This document shows, in pieces, positions 51,314-59,473 of a stretch of DNA of 64,000 bases. The notes below the pieces were generated by a model. That model worked only from the letters and a program-made list of their open reading frames with translations, had not been told where the DNA came from and searched no databases. The stretch covers positions 3,023,501 through 3,087,500 of the forward strand of contig NZ_CP076132.1 of the NCBI RefSeq assembly GCF_018736045.1. Direction: 5' to 3'. Source of the DNA: Flammeovirga yaeyamensis (lineage in GTDB: Bacteria > Bacteroidota > Bacteroidia > Cytophagales > Flammeovirgaceae). Within the stretch, counting starts at the first letter, position 1. Each line of letters begins with the position of its first letter. The translations under genes and the position numbers were made by a program.

Positions 51314-52336
51314 ATGAATATTAACAGGACTCATTTTTTTACTATTTTCATATATACATTGGTTTTCTTTCTTCTGTATATTTATAATGACTTTTTTGGT
51401 CAACAAGGACAATGGTTGGGTTTATATCATATAATGAGTATTGACTTAATTACTTCCATTGTTTTATGTTTAGGATCTGTTAGTATTGTCTACTTTTGTA
51501 TCAAATTAATTGATGCTAAAAAATTCTCAATAGCCATTGCCTTATTAATTCTTGGTTACATAGGTTTAGTGTATTTATATAACATTATCCTTTGGGAATT
51601 AAAATGGAATTATTATATCCCTTCCTATCAAAGAGTCACCATTACAGTAGACGACTTTATTGTCGTTTTCTTCCCTTTTGGTGTTGGTGCAGGTATTGAG
51701 ATAATATTCGAACACCTCAAACAATTAAAAAATAAACAACAACTCATTCTCGAAAAAACAAAAGCTGAACTCAACTTCTTAAAAGGACAAATTAGCCCAC
51801 ACTTCCTATTTAATACCATCAATACTATTTTTTGGCTAATAGTTAAAGACCCAAAAGAAGCTCAACAGCTTTTAATGACTTTAAGCGATATGCTTCGTTA
51901 TCAGTTATATGAATGTGAGCAAAACTTTGTTCCTATTCAAAAGGAAGTAGATTATTTAAATCACCTATTTAAAATACAAGAATCTCGTAAAAGAGAAGAT
52001 GTAGTGATTAATAAAACAATTGAAATTGAAGACAAAAACTTCATGATTCCTCCCCTTTTATTTCTTCCCTTAATTGAAAATGCCATGAAATATGTCTCTC
52101 AAAAGAAGAAAGAAGAAAATTTTATTCACCTGTATTTGCAACAAAAGGAAAATTCTTGTGTCTTTGAAATACGTAACTCTGTAGATGAGAGTACTGTAAG
52201 TATCAAAGAAGACAAGAAATATAGTGGTATTGGTTTGTCTAATATCCAAAAACGATTAAAATTACTCTTTGGTGATGCCCATGAATTTAAAACTCTTCAA
52301 TTAAATAATATCTATTATGCCAACATCAAATTCTAA
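51314..52336 (+). CDS. LytS-type membrane sensor histidine kinase
   Basis: The 340-residue protein has four predicted membrane helices in residues ~8-130 (FFTIFIYTLVFFLLYIY, LITSIVLCLGSVSIVYF, SIAIALLILGYIGLVYLY, DFIVVFFPFGVGAGIEI). A short coiled coil follows, then a His_kinase (LytS) domain with the phospho-acceptor H163 in ISPHFLFNTIN. The ATPase part has the N box LPLIENAMKYVSQ and GIGLSNIQKRL. There is no large external sensor domain, so it must sense through the membrane or a partner protein. It overlaps the regulator gene by 20 bases. Confidence 0.93.
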   Translation: MNINRTHFFTIFIYTLVFFLLYIYNDFFGQQGQWLGLYHIMSIDLITSIVLCLGSVSIVYFCIKLIDAKKFSIAIALLILGYIGLVYLYNIILWELKWNYYIPSYQRVTITVDDFIVVFFPFGVGAGIEIIFEHLKQLKNKQQLILEKTKAELNFLKGQISPHFLFNTINTIFWLIVKDPKEAQQLLMTLSDMLRYQLYECEQNFVPIQKEVDYLNHLFKIQESRKREDVVINKTIEIEDKNFMIPPLLFLPLIENAMKYVSQKKKEENFIHLYLQQKENSCVFEIRNSVDESTVSIKEDKKYSGIGLSNIQKRLKLLFGDAHEFKTLQLNNIYYANIKF

Positions 52337-53042
52337 ACTCAAATGTATTGTTATAGACGACGAGGAACTAGCTAGAGAAGGACTTGCGAGTTATGTTGAA
52401 CAAGTTCCATTTTTAGAATTAATTTCCACAGCTAAATCTGCTATGGAAGCACAAGAAATCATAGATGATCAAACAGTAGACTTATGTTTTTGTGATATTA
52501 ACATGCCCTACTTATCAGGAATTGATTGGCTCAAAACTTTATCAAATCCTCCAATTATGATTCTAACTACAGCTTATTCTGAATATGCTTTAGAAGGATA
52601 TGAAATCAATGTTTTAGACTATTTATTAAAACCTATTTCGTTTGATCGATTCTATAAAAGTTGCTTAAAGGCGAAAGATGCACATCAAAAAATTGCTACT
52701 GAACCTTTGGAGTTTATTTATATCAAAGTTGACCAACAGATCAAAAAGATTTGGTGTGATGACATTCAATACATTGAGGCTCAAAACAATTACATCAAGA
52801 TTAAAACTGCTGAAAGCGAGTGTATCACTTATTTAACACTAAAAGAAATTCAAGAGAAACTATCCGATGATTTTATAAAAGTTCAAAAATCATTTATTGT
52901 CAATAAAAAAGCGGTCGATGCCATAGAAGGAAATTGTGTAATTGTTGGTGATCAGATGATTACATTAAGTAGAAATAATAAACAAGAAATTATCAATAGT
53001 CTTACCCAAGGAAATTTAATTATTAAGGGATTGAAATTATGA
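52317..53042 (+). CDS. LytTR response regulator (intact receiver)
   Basis: The 241-residue partner of the LytS kinase has a complete receiver: acidic residues in VIDDEEL (14-16), phospho-acceptor D60 in CFCDINMPYLSG, Thr at 84-85 and K105-P106 (LLKPISFDRF). The LytTR domain (~140-241) is complete. It starts 20 bases inside the kinase gene, and its TGA overlaps the ATG of the following lipoprotein gene (ATGA), so all three should be translated together. It is closely related to the degenerate regulator at 48713, probably by duplication. Confidence 0.95.
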   Translation: MPTSNSKLKCIVIDDEELAREGLASYVEQVPFLELISTAKSAMEAQEIIDDQTVDLCFCDINMPYLSGIDWLKTLSNPPIMILTTAYSEYALEGYEINVLDYLLKPISFDRFYKSCLKAKDAHQKIATEPLEFIYIKVDQQIKKIWCDDIQYIEAQNNYIKIKTAESECITYLTLKEIQEKLSDDFIKVQKSFIVNKKAVDAIEGNCVIVGDQMITLSRNNKQEIINSLTQGNLIIKGLKL

Positions 53043-54265
53043 GATATTTATTTATCATATCGTTGATATTTTTATTGGGTTGTCAAGACAGTCATAATCA
53101 ACTTTTATACAGACAAGGTGATGAGATTGTCGGCTTTGAGCTCACTGATGACAGTATTTCTTTTGTTTTAGATAGAAACAAAATCATCAATTTTATTGAT
53201 TTAGAAGAGACTGCGTTTTTTGAAAACCCTCAAACTCCCAATTTTAATGATTATGATAAATACTTTGTAAGAAAGGAAAATATAGATATTCAGAAGGTCC
53301 ACTTAGTTGGTACGTTTAATAAATATAAAGTCGACGATCGTTATTTATTAAAGAGAGATGGAGAAAACTGGAGAATTACATTTTCTAAATCGGAAATTAT
53401 TCCGTCTGGCGGTGAGTTTCTATTTATCATCAATAATAAATATGCTGCTACTCCGAATTATAACCAATCGAAAAATTTTCATATGGAACCTTTCCGTGAA
53501 AATGAATTATTGAGATCTTATATCATTTGGTCTCTATATATTATTGATACGGAATATGAAGTGGGTTATAAAGTTGAAAACGATTCCATCTATTTTATTT
53601 TCGACCCTAGTATTTACTCCACTATCAATGATAATGAAGGAATTAAAGTACTTTATGATCCTGATGTGATTCAAAAGGTACAAGTGGCAGGAAGCTTTAA
53701 CCAATGGACTGAATACTTTGAACTTCAACGCAAAGGAGATATTTTTTATAAAGCATTCCCATTGGATCAAAATATTAATAATTGGGGGGAGTTTAAATTT
53801 ATCGTGAATGATTATTGGGTGAACCCTCCTTTCTATGCATTTAATAAGCTGGGACATTATTCTGGTATTCGACATTATAATTTCACATATCATATACCTA
53901 ATAGAAATCACATAAATGGATATAGAATTGAAGGTGATGAAATCATTTTCTATGTGACCGTACACCCAACAGATTTATATACTTACTGGGAAAGAACCAC
54001 TGCCGATCAGTTTAATTTTAAAAATATGTATTTATATGCCTCTTTTTTACCAGAAGGAAATGATAGAGTATTAATGGAAAAAGTAACTGATGATACTTAC
54101 GAGAAACGATTTAATGTTAAAGATATTCCGAATGGAGTAAGCCATCAATTTAATTTTTATGGCAATGGAATGATCTTTTTAACTCCTCCTTATAATACAA
54201 CTAATTTATCTCACACTGACATTTGGGATAATAAGCAATGGGTGAATTTTGAAATCAAAATATAA
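53039..54265 (+). CDS. Lipoprotein with three AMPK/CBM48-like E-set repeats
   Basis: This 408-residue lipoprotein (MRYLFIISLIFLLGCQDS, lipid C15) is translationally coupled to the LytTR regulator by an ATGA overlap. Three related beta-sandwich units are visible. The best two contain KVHLVGTFNKYKVDDRY and KVQVAGSFNQWTEYFELQRK, the VxGxFNxW pattern of CBM48/AMPK glycogen-binding E-set domains; the third is weaker (MYLYASFLPEGNDRV). Each ends in a 'FxFxINxxW/Y..P' strand. It may bind a surface glycan or protein and report to the LytS kinase (inference from coupling). Confidence 0.8.
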   Translation: MRYLFIISLIFLLGCQDSHNQLLYRQGDEIVGFELTDDSISFVLDRNKIINFIDLEETAFFENPQTPNFNDYDKYFVRKENIDIQKVHLVGTFNKYKVDDRYLLKRDGENWRITFSKSEIIPSGGEFLFIINNKYAATPNYNQSKNFHMEPFRENELLRSYIIWSLYIIDTEYEVGYKVENDSIYFIFDPSIYSTINDNEGIKVLYDPDVIQKVQVAGSFNQWTEYFELQRKGDIFYKAFPLDQNINNWGEFKFIVNDYWVNPPFYAFNKLGHYSGIRHYNFTYHIPNRNHINGYRIEGDEIIFYVTVHPTDLYTYWERTTADQFNFKNMYLYASFLPEGNDRVLMEKVTDDTYEKRFNVKDIPNGVSHQFNFYGNGMIFLTPPYNTTNLSHTDIWDNKQWVNFEIKI

Positions 54266-54300
54266 AAAAACACCTCCTAAATAATTTTAGAAGGTGAATA
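54264..54300 (-). terminator. Terminator of the export operon
   Basis: On the minus strand, CACCTTCTAAA pairs with TTTAGGAGGTG (one mismatch) and is followed by seven Ts. It sits after the ABC permease stop at 54319 and may also serve the convergent lipoprotein gene. Confidence 0.8.
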
Positions 54301-54318
54301 TTCTTTTGGATCAACTAT

Positions 54319-55482
54319 TTAATTTATTTCGACTTTTTTCTTTAATTTTTTAAACAATAGGAATAACATCACTATCGCCGAGAATAAGGTGATGACCAAC
54401 ATATTTTGAATATCTGGTAACACGCTTTGCATATCAGCATTAAAGTGAAGAACCTTTCTTAAAGCATGAAGGAAATGTGTTAATGGGATTACACTCGATA
54501 TATGTTGAATCCATTCCGGCATGGCTTCAAGTGGCCATGTAAATCCAGATAGAATAAAACTTGGAGTGGAAATCACCATCAATACCTCCGTAGCTTTTAA
54601 TTGTGATGGTAACAACCAACTGACTAAAATCCCCAAACATGTTAAGGACAAGATAAATACACTGGTTAATATCAATAAGACACCATAATTTGATGGCATT
54701 GGTAATTTAAATAATGGGAATAACGTCAATTGAAGTCCAATCCATAATGCAATACCAATCAACCAATAAGGAATCGCTTTAGAAAAGAAGACGGTTAATG
54801 GATTTTTAGTGATTTTTGAAATTTCTCCAAAAGTATTTTCCTCATGTTCTTTACTAAACGTGAGTGCCATGGCAAGTAAAAACACCTGTTGCATTACCGC
54901 ACCAATAATACCTGGCCAAATAAAAGTAAGGTAATTGGAAGTGGCATTAAAATACCTTGTATCATCAATAGAAAATGCCTCCCATTGTTGTTTGGCTGTT
55001 TCTAAAGGAATACCCGTTTTATGCAAACCTAGAATTTCAATACCTGCGTTTAAAGTTCCTAATACAGTTCTAATACCAATATTCGCATAGTTACCTGTAA
55101 TCATATTGGCACCGTTCACCTCTACTTGAATATGGGGATGACGTTTATAATTGATATCTCCTTCAAAACCATCTGGAATCCTTACAATTGCTTCAAAAGA
55201 AGGAAGGTCATCTTTTATGTCATCTTCTTTTGAGGATACTTGATTGACACTTAGATAAAAGTTTTCGTCCAAAGCATCAATAATTTTATGACTTAAAGGT
55301 GAGTTATCATGATCTATAACGGCGATACTCAAATCTTTCACCGAGGCTTGTTGATAGGTATACCCTACCAATAAACCGAAGAAAATAGGTGCTCCAAAAA
55401 AGACAGCAATAAGCACATCATTTTTAAAGAACATTCTCAATTCTCTTTTCACTAAGGTGTAAAATGCTTTTAATTCTTTCAT
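54319..55482 (-). CDS. ABC-2 type transporter permease
   Basis: The 387-residue membrane protein is of the YbhR/YhhJ (ABC2_membrane_3) type. It has one N-terminal helix (LIAVFFGAPIFFGLLVGYTY) and a ~130-residue extracytoplasmic domain. Five C-terminal helices follow (around YLTFIWPGIIGAVMQQVFLL, WLIGIALWIGLQLTLF, LILTSVFILSLTCLGIL and VMVISTPSFILSGFTW). ATG 55482 is preferred to GTG 55485. It is the last gene of the operon TolC-HlyD-permease. No ATP-binding subunit is encoded here. Confidence 0.92.
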   Translation of the reverse strand: MKELKAFYTLVKRELRMFFKNDVLIAVFFGAPIFFGLLVGYTYQQASVKDLSIAVIDHDNSPLSHKIIDALDENFYLSVNQVSSKEDDIKDDLPSFEAIVRIPDGFEGDINYKRHPHIQVEVNGANMITGNYANIGIRTVLGTLNAGIEILGLHKTGIPLETAKQQWEAFSIDDTRYFNATSNYLTFIWPGIIGAVMQQVFLLAMALTFSKEHEENTFGEISKITKNPLTVFFSKAIPYWLIGIALWIGLQLTLFPLFKLPMPSNYGVLLILTSVFILSLTCLGILVSWLLPSQLKATEVLMVISTPSFILSGFTWPLEAMPEWIQHISSVIPLTHFLHALRKVLHFNADMQSVLPDIQNMLVITLFSAIVMLFLLFKKLKKKVEIN

Positions 55483-55486
55483 CACC

Positions 55487-56449
55487 TTATTTTTTTGGCA
55501 TTACAAAAGTGGTATTCGTTAAAAGCTTTTCTGCCTTTTTCATATCAGTAGGACGAATCTTTAACACATATAACGATTGGTCAATTTCATAATTCGGATT
55601 CATCGATTTACGAGTAGCATAAGACATTTCTTCTTTAATGCTGATTACTTTTCCTTTAACAACAATTGATTTATCAAAAGCGGAAGTCATCGTAACCGAT
55701 TCGTTCAATTTATATTTTAATACTTCCTCTTCAGACATTGCGAATCTAAAGAAAGTACTATTATCTGCATAGGCTGTAAAAATAGAATATCCTGGCAAGG
55801 CCAACTCTCCTTCTTGTAAAGAAATCGATTCTACTCTCATTGCTTTTGGTGCTAAAATATATCTTTCAGAAAGTGCAATGTTTACCTCTCTTAATGCTCC
55901 TTTTGCTCTTTCTAACTGACCTAAAGCCATTCTTTGTTTTTCATTTCTAACACCTGAAACCACTTCTCTTTTCTTCGCTTCCGTACCTTCGTATTTGGCT
56001 TTTGCCATTAAGTACTTTGTACGAACTTCATCGTATTTCTGAGAAGAAATCAAAGAATCTTGGTACATCTCTTCGATTCTCTTAAAACTTTTTTCTGCGA
56101 ATTGATATTGTTCTTTGGCTGCATCATAAGCTGCATCAACTTGTTCTAATTGTTCTTTAGTTGCCCCATTAAAAGCCATTTCATATTGTGCTTTCGCTGC
56201 CTTAACTGCACCTAATGCTTGGTCCAATTTAGCTTCAGCTTCAGGAAGATCAATAACAGCAAGAGTATCACCTTCGCTTACTTTCTGACCTTCTTCTACA
56301 TTCATTTTCACCACTCTACCAGGAACTTTTGAAGCCACATATACCACTTCCTTTTTTACTTTCCCTTTATATTGTTGAGTTTGTTGCGGTTGTTCGGAAC
56401 ATGCAGTAATTAATAAAGCTCCTAAAACAACAGTATATATATTTTTCAT
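55487..56449 (-). CDS. HlyD-family periplasmic adaptor lipoprotein
   Basis: The 320-residue membrane-fusion protein (lipobox LLITAC, C17) links the inner-membrane permease to TolC. The lipoyl half-motifs (VPGRVVKMNVEEGQKVSEGD near residue 50 and LSERYILAPKAM late) flank a long coiled-coil hairpin (~75-185, rich in Ala/Glu/Lys). A beta-barrel domain ends the protein. It lies between the TolC gene (ten bases away) and the permease gene (TAA then GTGATG), all on one transcript. Confidence 0.93.
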   Translation of the reverse strand: MKNIYTVVLGALLITACSEQPQQTQQYKGKVKKEVVYVASKVPGRVVKMNVEEGQKVSEGDTLAVIDLPEAEAKLDQALGAVKAAKAQYEMAFNGATKEQLEQVDAAYDAAKEQYQFAEKSFKRIEEMYQDSLISSQKYDEVRTKYLMAKAKYEGTEAKKREVVSGVRNEKQRMALGQLERAKGALREVNIALSERYILAPKAMRVESISLQEGELALPGYSIFTAYADNSTFFRFAMSEEEVLKYKLNESVTMTSAFDKSIVVKGKVISIKEEMSYATRKSMNPNYEIDQSLYVLKIRPTDMKKAEKLLTNTTFVMPKK

Positions 56450-56459
56450 GATTTTGATT

Positions 56460-57911
56460 CTAATTTTGGATATGTTCGATATTTAAAACACCCATAGCGT
56501 CTAATAATGCAATAGCAGTATGGCGTTGCTTGGCTAAAGATTGAATGTATTCTAATTGATATTTTTCATAGTCTGAGATTTCAGTCAACATATCATTTAT
56601 ATCCACCAATCCATTTTTTAATTCTTCAGATCTAATCTTTAAGCCAGTCTTGGCCCCATCCAATTTTTGTTGAGCTACGTCAACCATTTGAGTAGCTACT
56701 TTCCAATCCATTTTCTTTTTTTCGAAATCAAGAAGTACCATCTCGTCTGCATACTGCTTTTTCTCTCTCATAGAGGAAACCGCTAAAGCTGATTTTTGAA
56801 CTTCTCTTTTTCTTTGTAAACCATCAAATATTTCCCATTGCATTCCAACACCTACAAATGGCACCGGATCTACAGATGTTTTATTCGATGCTCCTTGAAC
56901 AACATGGGCAAATGCCTTTGCTTGAGGAAGTGCAGTAAATTGTTCTGCTTTATGCTTTCTTTCTAAAGCTTCAATGGAATGGTCGATTGCTTTAATTTCT
57001 GCTCTATTTCCTAAATTGATTTCATTTTCATCAACCAACCAAATATCAAGTGTTGGAGAAATTTGTCCTAACTCATCTTTTGATGAACCCGTTAGTTGTT
57101 CTAATTTTTGAAGTACCAGATCTCTACTTGCATTTAGTTCAATACGTTTTGCCACAATATCTTTTTCGGCAATTCTAATCTTATTTAAGTCATAATCTGT
57201 CGCCAAACCAACTTCCTTTGCCTTATCTGCAAATTGAGTTTGCTTGTCTAATCTCTTTTGAGACTCTTCTAATACTTTCATCGATTGCTCTATCACTGCA
57301 AGCTTATCGTAATAATCCATTACTTCGATAATGATTTCATGCTCGTCTTTTTCAAGCATGGCCTCCTGTGCTTTCGCTTTCGCTTCTGCAGCTTTTGCAT
57401 AATTTGGTGCTTGTAGTCCTGAGAAAATCACCATCTCAACATAGGCATCATAAAACCATAAATGATTGTCGTTTAAAGAAACTGATAACTCATTTGGCAT
57501 TTGTGTCATCATACCACCAATGTTTTGGAAAACACCATTGACTATTGGAGTCATTATACCAATTGCTTGAGGTGGTAAACCTGAGTTTCCAATTCCGTTA
57601 ATCACATTTTGATGGGCTTCCCCTAAATAGTTGGCTCCATTACTTTTTAAATCAGTAATGTCTCGATTGATCGTCAAATCATTTAACAGATAAGCATATC
57701 CACCTCTCACTCCCACTTTAGGAATGTAAGTGTACATCGCTCTCTGTTTATCGTAATACGTAGATTTGATGTCGTTTCGTTTGATCTTTAACAGATGAGA
57801 ATAATTCACAGCTTTTTCTGCCAGCTCTCTCCTGTTTAATTCCTGAGAGTAAGCTATTTGAACACCTGCGGTAATTATCAGAAGATTGATAATGAACACC
57901 TTTAGTTTCAT
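56460..57911 (-). CDS. TolC-family outer-membrane efflux protein
   Basis: This 483-residue outer-membrane channel component has a signal peptide (INLLIITAGVQIAYSQ) and two TolC-type helical repeats. It shows long heptad regions (AEAKAKAQEAMLEKDEHEII, KTGLKIRSEELKNGLVD) and the barrel-strand region GVRGGYAYLLNDL. It is first in the TolC-HlyD-permease operon and is preceded by a -7 motif and an 18-bp palindrome that probably binds a TetR-type repressor. The substrate is unknown. Confidence 0.93.
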   Translation of the reverse strand: MKLKVFIINLLIITAGVQIAYSQELNRRELAEKAVNYSHLLKIKRNDIKSTYYDKQRAMYTYIPKVGVRGGYAYLLNDLTINRDITDLKSNGANYLGEAHQNVINGIGNSGLPPQAIGIMTPIVNGVFQNIGGMMTQMPNELSVSLNDNHLWFYDAYVEMVIFSGLQAPNYAKAAEAKAKAQEAMLEKDEHEIIIEVMDYYDKLAVIEQSMKVLEESQKRLDKQTQFADKAKEVGLATDYDLNKIRIAEKDIVAKRIELNASRDLVLQKLEQLTGSSKDELGQISPTLDIWLVDENEINLGNRAEIKAIDHSIEALERKHKAEQFTALPQAKAFAHVVQGASNKTSVDPVPFVGVGMQWEIFDGLQRKREVQKSALAVSSMREKKQYADEMVLLDFEKKKMDWKVATQMVDVAQQKLDGAKTGLKIRSEELKNGLVDINDMLTEISDYEKYQLEYIQSLAKQRHTAIALLDAMGVLNIEHIQN

Positions 57912-57956
57912 TGTAAACTGATTAAATAAATACTTGTTTTTAGTTGCTGAATAATA

Positions 57957-57974
57957 AATGAATGATCATTCATT
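57957..57974. promoter_or_regulatory. 18-bp perfect palindrome, likely TetR-family operator of the export operon
   Basis: AATGAATGATCATTCATT is a perfect palindrome with the TGAATGA-type half-sites of many TetR-family operators. It lies just downstream of the predicted -7 motif (57977-57984), covering the likely transcription start of the TolC gene. No TetR gene is in the window. Confidence 0.7.
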
Positions 57975-57976
57975 CA

Positions 57977-57984
57977 CAAATGTA
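57977..57984 (-). promoter_or_regulatory. Predicted -7 promoter motif of the TolC-HlyD-permease operon
   Basis: On the minus strand this reads TACATTTG, matching TAnnTTTG, 66 bases before the TolC ATG and directly next to the palindrome. Confidence 0.6.
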
Positions 57985-58077
57985 TTCTTTCATTTCATTA
58001 TTGTCAAGTAGTCATCTGTAAATACTTGCAAATAGTTTAAACTGAAACATAAAAAAGCATCATTTGATGTATAAACC

Positions 58078-58085
58078 TAGGTTTG
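58078..58085 (+). promoter_or_regulatory. Predicted -7 promoter motif of the DUF819 gene
   Basis: TAGGTTTG matches TAnnTTTG, 57 bases before the ATG at 58142. It is divergent from the TolC promoter about 95 bases away. Confidence 0.5.
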
Positions 58086-58141
58086 TAAAGGATTTCTTCC
58101 TTTTTTTGTAACCTATTTTGAACATATAAAAACATATATAA

Positions 58142-59380
58142 ATGTCTCCCCTTTTACAGAATGATGCTTCAGTTTTTGGGCTATTAATGGCTATTCTTGC
58201 TTTTGTATTTTATACATCATCATTAAAAACAGGTCCTTGGGTAAAGTTTTATAAGATTTTTCCTGCCCTATTGATGTGTTATTTGATACCATCAATAATG
58301 AGTACATTAAATGTGATCTCACCAGAGACTTCAAAATTGTACACTATGGCAAAGAATTACCTCCTCCCTGCCAGTTTGATTTTGATGACCATAAGTGTAG
58401 ATTTAAAAGGAATTCTTAATCTTGGAACGAAGAGTATTATCATGTTCTTATCGGGCACAGTAGGGATCGTGATAGGTGGACCGTTAGCTATTCTAATCAT
58501 TTCAGCTATTCATCCAGAAACATTTAACGGAGTTGGTTTTCAGGAAGCATGGAGAGGATTAGCAACTTTGGCAGGTAGTTGGATTGGCGGAGGTGCCAAC
58601 CAAGCTGCTATGTTAGAAATCTACAAATACGATCAATCTCTATATTCAGGCATAGTGGCTGTTGATATTATTGTAGCTAATATATGGATGGCTATTCTAT
58701 TAATGGGTATCGGAAAAACAAAGAAAATAGATAAGTGGTTGGGAGCTGATGTTAGTGCAATTGAAGAACTCAAAGAAAAAGTACAGGCCTATCAAAACAG
58801 TATTGCGAAGAATCCCACCCTAACTAACTATATGGTAGTATTAGGTGTCGCTTTTGGTATTGTAGGTTTGTCACATTTCTCTGCAGATCATTTAAGTAAG
58901 TTTATATCAGGACTCGTAGCAGATCCTTCGACTAGCGTATTAAGTAATAAATTCTTTTGGTTGGTACTTATAGCTACCACTTTAGGTGTTGCACTTAGTT
59001 TTACGAAAGCCAAAAAACTGGAAGGTTACGGTGCATCTAAGCTTGGTAGTGTTTGTATTTATATATTAGTTGCAACTATAGGTATGAAAATGGACGTTAC
59101 TAAAACGATGGAAAATCCTGGTCTATTAGCCGTTGGATTAGTTTGGATGGCCATTCACGTGATTATTATGATAGCTACAGCCAAATTAATTAAAGCTCCT
59201 TTCTTTTTCTTAGCAGTAGGTAGTAAAGCTAACGTTGGTGGTGCTGCTTCGGCTCCTGTTATTGCCTCTGCCTTTCATCCATCATTAGCTCCTGTTGGAG
59301 TACTTTTGGCTGTTTTAGGTTACGCTTTAGGAACTTATGGAGCTATGATTTGTGCTTATTTAATGAGTATTGCTTCTTAA
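58142..59380 (+). CDS. DUF819 family membrane protein
   Basis: The 412-residue inner-membrane protein has about ten or eleven hydrophobic helices. The family-typical motif WRGLATLAGSWIGGGANQAAM is near residue 140, and KANVGGAASAPVIASAF near 363 resembles a second half of an inverted repeat. DUF819 proteins look like secondary transporters of unknown substrate. It is monocistronic with a strong hairpin after the stop. Confidence 0.9.
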   Translation: MSPLLQNDASVFGLLMAILAFVFYTSSLKTGPWVKFYKIFPALLMCYLIPSIMSTLNVISPETSKLYTMAKNYLLPASLILMTISVDLKGILNLGTKSIIMFLSGTVGIVIGGPLAILIISAIHPETFNGVGFQEAWRGLATLAGSWIGGGANQAAMLEIYKYDQSLYSGIVAVDIIVANIWMAILLMGIGKTKKIDKWLGADVSAIEELKEKVQAYQNSIAKNPTLTNYMVVLGVAFGIVGLSHFSADHLSKFISGLVADPSTSVLSNKFFWLVLIATTLGVALSFTKAKKLEGYGASKLGSVCIYILVATIGMKMDVTKTMENPGLLAVGLVWMAIHVIIMIATAKLIKAPFFFLAVGSKANVGGAASAPVIASAFHPSLAPVGVLLAVLGYALGTYGAMICAYLMSIAS

Positions 59381-59401
59381 GAATTCAATAAGATAAAAAA
59401 T

Positions 59402-59445
59402 AAATCCGTTACCATGATTCTAAATCATAGTAACGGATTTTTAAT
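59402..59445. terminator. Long terminator hairpin between DUF819 and AI-2E family genes
   Basis: AAATCCGTTAC (59402-59412) pairs with GTAACGGATTT (59430-59440), and ATGATT with AATCAT continues the stem around a 3-base loop. A/T-rich tails on both sides suggest use by both convergent genes. Confidence 0.85.
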
Positions 59446-59473
59446 TTATACTATATATAATCGTTTTTATCAA

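Noticed and set aside
53534-53965. 143-codon minus-strand ORF opposite the E-set lipoprotein
   Set aside because: Ile/His-rich antisense shadow with no promoter or domain.
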